A stretch of DNA of 64,000 bases. It comes from Haemonchus contortus. Lineage: Eukaryota; Nematoda; Chromadorea; Rhabditida; Trichostrongylidae. The translations under genes and the position numbers were made by a program. The notes under the pieces were generated by a model that was not told the DNA's origin, did not search any database, and worked only from the letters and a program-made list of their open reading frames with translations. This document shows, piece by piece, positions 59,501 through 64,000 of this stretch (position 1 is its first letter; each line of letters opens with the position of its first letter). The DNA is taken from positions 43,352,920 through 43,416,919 of the forward strand of contig LS997566.1 in the NCBI GenBank assembly GCA_000469685.2. Reading direction: 5' to 3'.

Positions 59501-62500
59501 TTGGTACTACTGTCGAGCAAAATTCGATCCCCCATAACTTTTAAGGGAGAACCATTTTGCAGTTTTGATTTCCATTTTCGTAAACAGCATTCAGAACTCT
59601 ATCGATTTATATGGGTCTGAATTTAAAGTTCCAAGATAAGTAGACTACCCATCCCTGGTAAGTAGCTACTGATAGCATACGAGATTTTTCGCGTCTTCAA
59701 GTACAACCTCTGCGGGAATTAGCTTTCAAGGAAAGATTTTTTTTACAATGGTGTGGTCCTTAATAGGGTATTAGCACCACAATTCGTTCTGGATGTGTGC
59801 TATCGATATCCATAATCTGTTGTCATCACATTCTGAAACATACTGGCTGAACCAGAGTCTGAAACGTCTGGGTGAGGGTTCGAACCTTATCCGAGGATAA
59901 ACATCCCCTTTAATCTGATATTCCCCTGACTAAGGTTCACATCCCAAACCATGGCCAGAAACCCCGATTGTCAAAAAGGAAACAAATCAAGACACCTGGT
60001 TGACAATTTGTTTACAGTTGGTAAATTTGAATCCTGCGTTAGCGAGAGGTTATCTCTTTTGATTTCACAATCATTTCTTCCCGATACTTGTTGTTAGACC
60101 CTGATCTCTCTTTGATTTCACACTAGTTACCGTCACCATCAGATTCCATTGTTAGAAAATGAAGGTGTTTAGGACTGTGACCATGGTGAAGACGAGATGA
60201 ACTGTTATGATAGCGACGACGATGTCATCTGCGAGCCTTCACAATACAAGTGAGAATCATTTCGCCATTTTGAACCCTTACACATCTCTTCTACAGCTAA
60301 TGCCGCTCAATATGTAAAACGTAGGGAAAAATCCAGTGAAATGTGAAGAGGTCAAATCATCTCTCCCTTCGGAAGCAGGCTAGCTTCCGCTCCGTAGGGG
60401 ATCCCTATAGACTTAGCGTATGGAACTCCATGCTTGCCAATGCTCCACAATCTCATGCTCTAGTACGAAACTCTTTCTACAAACATCATCTATGCTGAGA
60501 TCGCCAGTGAAAATAGAGCGAGGCTCAGCTAGGAAAAGACAGAGCAAGCTAAAAGATGCTCGAACGAGTTTAAATATACCACCTCTTGATTCACCAACGA
60601 AAGGTAAGAACCGCCCCGTGGGCGCTCACTCTCTGGTGTGATGACTTGTCAGTCTAATGGTTTGTCTTCGTTTCTGTGAAAAAAACCTTCGACCCCAATA
60701 AGAACATCGATGAGAGGAGCAGAATTAACGAAATGTTAGAATCGGAGAGCGGATCGGTACGAGTCAAAGGGAGATGTCAGAATATTCAATAAGTACACTG
60801 GCACTTGGGGAAAGAATTGGTGGGTTCGACCTCTTTGACACCATGAGGCGGTGAAAGCTTCTCTTGGAGAGTTATACTCAAAAAATAATTTGTATAGCTG
60901 TGAAGATATGCCATCCCAGCCATGGCTGCTCAGTCTTTAGTTGAAACTGCGCATTTTGCAGTCGCTTTTGCTTCCCATCCTATTACCTTTCTTATCATAG
61001 TAACAAATTTGCAAACGGAGGAGAACGCAGGCGGGAACTAGTGCTTGCAAATCAGGTCCAAGGTTGAGATTGTAGAAAAATTACCATAGTCCTGAATTCT
61101 TCATCATCCCACTACTCTCACAAGGGTACCTCGAGGCATTACTTAGATCTCCTGTTGCAGATGTGACAACCAGTGTCTCGCGCCAGGACAGTTGTGCAAT
61201 GGGGTACAGGATTGCCAAGACGGTTCAGACGAACAAGCTGATAAGTGCCTCCATTCAGACCGTAATCGAGGTTCGATCGCAACCACGGAATGGCTTTCTC
61301 TTTTTATTTTTCTAATCAGTCATTTTGACTTCTTTTTTCTTCAACACAACTAGTATAAGACCTGCCTTGAATAGTATAACACCCATCTTTTGAGTAGATA
61401 TTACTAAAAGATATTGTAATATCAAGATGGGAGGAGAGGTCAACGCTATAAGTGTTTTCTATGCCAAATGAATGGGCATCGCCAGCGTCCAGACAGTTTA
61501 GGATTTCCCTCCTCTCATAACAGGAACAAGGGGAATTGGAACTTGAACATCTTGCCTACTGCCACTTTCATCGCTGGGCAAGGATGTTTAGTGGGGTCGG
61601 GCCTTCATCTGCCGTCTACACCCACGACTCGGGTATTACTTTCCTGGGCTTTTGATTCCTCAGCCAGCCACCTCCAGTTAATGTTGTGTGCCAATAAGGA
61701 TTGAGGAAGGGGTTGAAGTTAGGGATGCATCCGACAATTTCATTAAATTAGAGCCTCCTCACCCATAAGGTATCATAGAATGGACAGGATATCCAACTGT
61801 TGGGGGCATGCTGTCGTAGTAAGCATATTGAATGCGTACATGGCCTATACAATGACCCGATGTACACGTCCGTGTTTTTATCCTCCCAGACGAGTCTGGC
61901 ACCAATTGAGCAACCCCAGAGGGACAGAGGGCTAGATTGGCTTCGGCGGTTATCGATCTAGGATTTGAACCCGTGACCATGCGTTTGTGCTAGTGCGCCA
62001 TTTGCCCAATCACCACCTTCGCGCTCATAGATTATTACTCATAAGAAATCAACTATCGATGTTTTTTTGCGAAATGTAAATTTGAGTGGTGTTAAGTATT
62101 TTTCTAAGAAGGTGCTCTATTTCTAACTCTGTCTTGAATATGAATAAAAGTAGCTTGTTTTTTAATTGCTAAACAAGTTGTTTGCGCACTCATGGAAAAC
62201 TTACACATAAAATTCAGTCTAACTCTTTTCTTCATATCCAAGAATTAATAAGAGTAACTCTACAGAAAACTAGTAATTTTCAGGCAGTTCCCAGTCACTT
62301 GTGGCCAAGATACAAGTGTCGAAGAATATCTCCGATGGAAATGAAACCGAGTCAGATGCCACCAAAACAATCACGACCACAGCTTCTCCGACTTTGACAA
62401 ATACAACGACAGTTACGTCAACTACAACGACGGCTAACAGAACAACAGCAAGAGTATTGGTTTTAACGACAACGGCTCAATCGGAAACCTATCCAGAGAA

Positions 62501-62939
62501 CACTTCAAAGTTGCCCAAAGGCTCAGAAATCGTTTTCAGTACAAACAACGTCACACCTCTTCCTAATATGGAGCACCAGGCTACTACACTTACGTACTTG
62601 AAGTTCTTAAACTTCTCATTTCTAGAACCCGTGCGCAGCATCGTTTCTCAGAAACAGGCTCAAGTAGATTGGAAAGTTCCGGAATCAGCTGGGCAATCCA
62701 CCACACGGTTAATGGCAAAAACGTTTCGTCCTTTGACGACCGAGAAACCAGGTATTGGCTTAGTACGGAAGAGAAGAGAAGCCAATATGACTATAGTAGA
62801 AGAGCCGATAAGTAAAGAGGAAGAGCAGCCGACGAATCCACCAGCCCCAAGACCCATTGTGCCGCAAGCGGTTGAAGAAACAGAGCTCGAACCAGTGAAG
62901 TCTGTCGTAGGAGTGCCAATAAAACCAATGAACCAGTAG
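56572..62939 (+). CDS. secreted LDL-receptor class A protein with Thr-rich tail (partial model)
   Basis: Exons found: 56572-56635 (leader, [15 protein letters not shown]), 57033-57170, 60173-60249, 61161-61270 and 62284-62939. The first LDLa module reads [31 protein letters not shown] and HNHC. The second is only seen as its acidic end, [11 protein letters not shown]. The third is [36 protein letters not shown]. Calcium-binding DCxDGSDE motifs are intact. The 3' exon encodes about 218 residues rich in Thr/Ser/Pro with N-glycosylation sites and a furin-like RKRR site (LVRKRREAN). Phases agree except between 57170 (phase 1) and 60173 (phase 0), so at least one exon holding the first half of module 2 is missing from this model. 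An ATTAAA at 63009-63014 could be the poly(A) signal. Confidence 0.75.
57171..60172. other. long intron region of the LDLa gene, with a MITE and a probable unrecognised exon
   Basis: Besides the MITE at 59.17-59.66 kb I could not place the expected LDLa half-exon. An open frame at 57962-58240 (ending [17 protein letters not shown]...) is the best weak candidate, but its phase and Cys pattern do not fit well. Confidence 0.4.
59167..59657. mobile_element. about 490-bp MITE with TAA target duplication (copy 2)
   Basis: The same element as at 40.92 kb: CCAGGGAGGGGTAGTCTACT ends, TAA on both sides, GAATTTTGCTCGACAGTAGT in both arms. The unique core (ACTACCACTAGGTCACGTGG) is reversed relative to copy 1, so the two insertions are in opposite orientation. 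It lies in an intron of the LDLa gene. Confidence 0.85.
61785..62025 (-). repeat. tRNA-derived SINE, intronic, with head
   Basis: Reverse copy in the last intron of the LDLa gene. The complement has a GGTGATTGGGCAAATGGCGC head, a B-box-like GGTTCAAATCC and body landmarks including GACTCGTCTGGGAGGATAAA and ATTGTATAGGCCATG. The 3' end is truncated. Confidence 0.8.
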
Positions 62940-63840
62940 ATCCTTCGAGGAAGTCACAGTTTTTGTTTTGATGTGCTTCATATTAATTTTTGGAGTAGAT
63001 ATAAAGTAATTAAAGCTCTGTTACATGATAGTTTGCTGACAAAATGGTGGAGGGAAAGCAGGGAATTATAAGAAAGAAAATTTAGAAAGAAACCAAAATA
63101 ACTCTGTTGCTCTATCCTCGCTAACATACCACCTTTTGTCAATGGAGAAGTGATCTTTCAACTGACACTGATCAAACTGACAAAGGAAAACAATAATTCG
63201 AACTCCTATTCCCAAACACTAAATACTGCAGAATAACTTCGGAAGGAAGTGTATTTGCTGTGTTAGGACGACGCTATATTTTTTCCCCGTGCTTGATCCT
63301 TCAAGACGTACCTGCATCATAGCCGCCACTCGACGACTTTTTCAAATCCCAACCCTCGCTCTTCTGGGAGATTGGTTGGCATTTAGATGGTTACAAAATC
63401 GGGAGATGGTTCAACTTCTTCACGAAAGTTCTATTTCTGATAGAGGTCTTCGGAGGGCAATCCCTCCTAAAATAACAAAAGTCATTTCTTTCACCTATAT
63501 CAAGATCAGATCATGTCCTGAAGACGTAATTGGAATTCAGATTATCCCTCATTAGAGAATTCTTCTCTCTGGAAGATTTTATGTTAGCAGTGGACTTTTG
63601 TATGACCACCCCTAGCTATGCTAAGGACATTTCGTAGACATACAAGCACAATGAGGACCAATAGGACAAGCACACCATGTAAATGAATAGTATGATAGAA
63701 GGTTTAGCCCTCGACGTTCGAAAAACTCCAATCGAATTTGGAATTTCTGATGGCTTCATAGCACACTCACAATGCATTGACAAGAAAACCCATCTTCCTT
63801 TTAATGCCATCTTACACATACCTGTATTGCTTATTTATTG
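62940..63840. other. intergenic, no supported gene
   Basis: Holds the presumed 3' UTR of the LDLa gene at its left end and the 3' flank of copy 5 at its right end. Open frames are short. Confidence 0.35.
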
Positions 63841-63865
63841 AGAATTTAAATAAAACATGACTGTA

Positions 63866-64000
63866 TCAAGGCTTTTTGTAAAGACAGGCAGCGGAAATAA
63901 CGTCCTTGTTCCCCTTTCCGTCGATGAAGCCGTTGCATCCATAGATGGTTCCCGCGGGAAGACGTTCAAGCTTAACAAAATCCAATTGGCAACAGTGGAC
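63866..64000 (-). CDS. secreted two-repeat protein, copy 5 (3' exon only, runs off the window)
   Basis: The last exon reads CQLDFVKLERLPAGTIYGCN, then GFIDGKGNKDVISAACLYKK, Pro and TGA at 63868-63866. It keeps the Cys, GCNG and ACLY pattern but is more diverged than copies 1-4. An AATAAA on the minus strand lies just downstream (near 63832-63840). The rest of the gene is beyond position 64000. Confidence 0.75.
   Translation of the reverse strand, partial: VHCCQLDFVKLERLPAGTIYGCNGFIDGKGNKDVISAACLYKKP

Overview
The window is eukaryotic and looks like a parasitic clade V (strongylid, hookworm-like) nematode. The evidence is an RBX1/ROC1 gene close to the nematode form, many small exons with short TTTCAG-type acceptors, a multi-Kunitz/lustrin secreted protein of nematode type, mariner, pogo and MITE DNA transposons, and long repeat-filled intergenic stretches. 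Species cannot be fixed from the sequence alone. There are no rRNA genes, free-standing tRNA genes, CRISPR arrays or bacterial features.

Layout. 2.25-15.12 kb, minus strand: one large gene of about 25 exons encoding a secreted protein of roughly 1,280 aa. It has seven Kunitz and four lustrin-like cysteine-rich domains and a 355-residue Pro/Ala/Thr-rich linker. 15.5-23.1 kb: repeat-rich gap with copies of a tRNA-headed SINE and a GC-box-rich minisatellite. 23.25-24.58 kb, minus: a three-exon secreted protein of unknown family (239 aa). 26.63-28.12 kb, minus: rbx-1. 28.82-33.53 kb, minus: an 11-exon, four-zinc-finger protein with a C-terminal polyglutamine run. 35-39 kb: foldback transposons. 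39.88-41.67 kb, minus: an intact eight-exon gene (281 aa) for a secreted protein made of two tandem repeats of a small three-cysteine domain. Three more copies lie at 45.9-47.2, 48.9-50.2 and 54.0-55.2 kb, and a fifth runs off the right edge. 43.86-53.48 kb: a giant imperfect palindrome carrying copies 2 and 3 head to head and a pogo-like transposon. 56.57-62.94 kb, plus: a secreted LDL-receptor class A protein with a Thr-rich, furin-site-bearing tail.

Genes and function. The genes are mostly unrelated neighbours. The secreted Kunitz/lustrin protein, the LDLa/mucin-like protein and the two-repeat family are extracellular products typical of worm surface or excretory/secretory repertoires. RBX-1 (cullin-RING ubiquitin ligase subunit) and the zinc-finger protein are housekeeping or regulatory. 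The most notable structures are (a) the palindrome with a near-identical inner core and diverged outer arms, (b) a dispersed tRNA-derived SINE family with full-length, headless and tail-truncated copies, (c) a 256-bp foldback element with an 8-bp target duplication whose empty paralogous site is also in the window, and (d) Kunitz domains that lack the Cys14-Cys38 pair in six of seven cases.

Exon models were built by eye from reading frame, splice consensus and phase agreement; no alignment was run.
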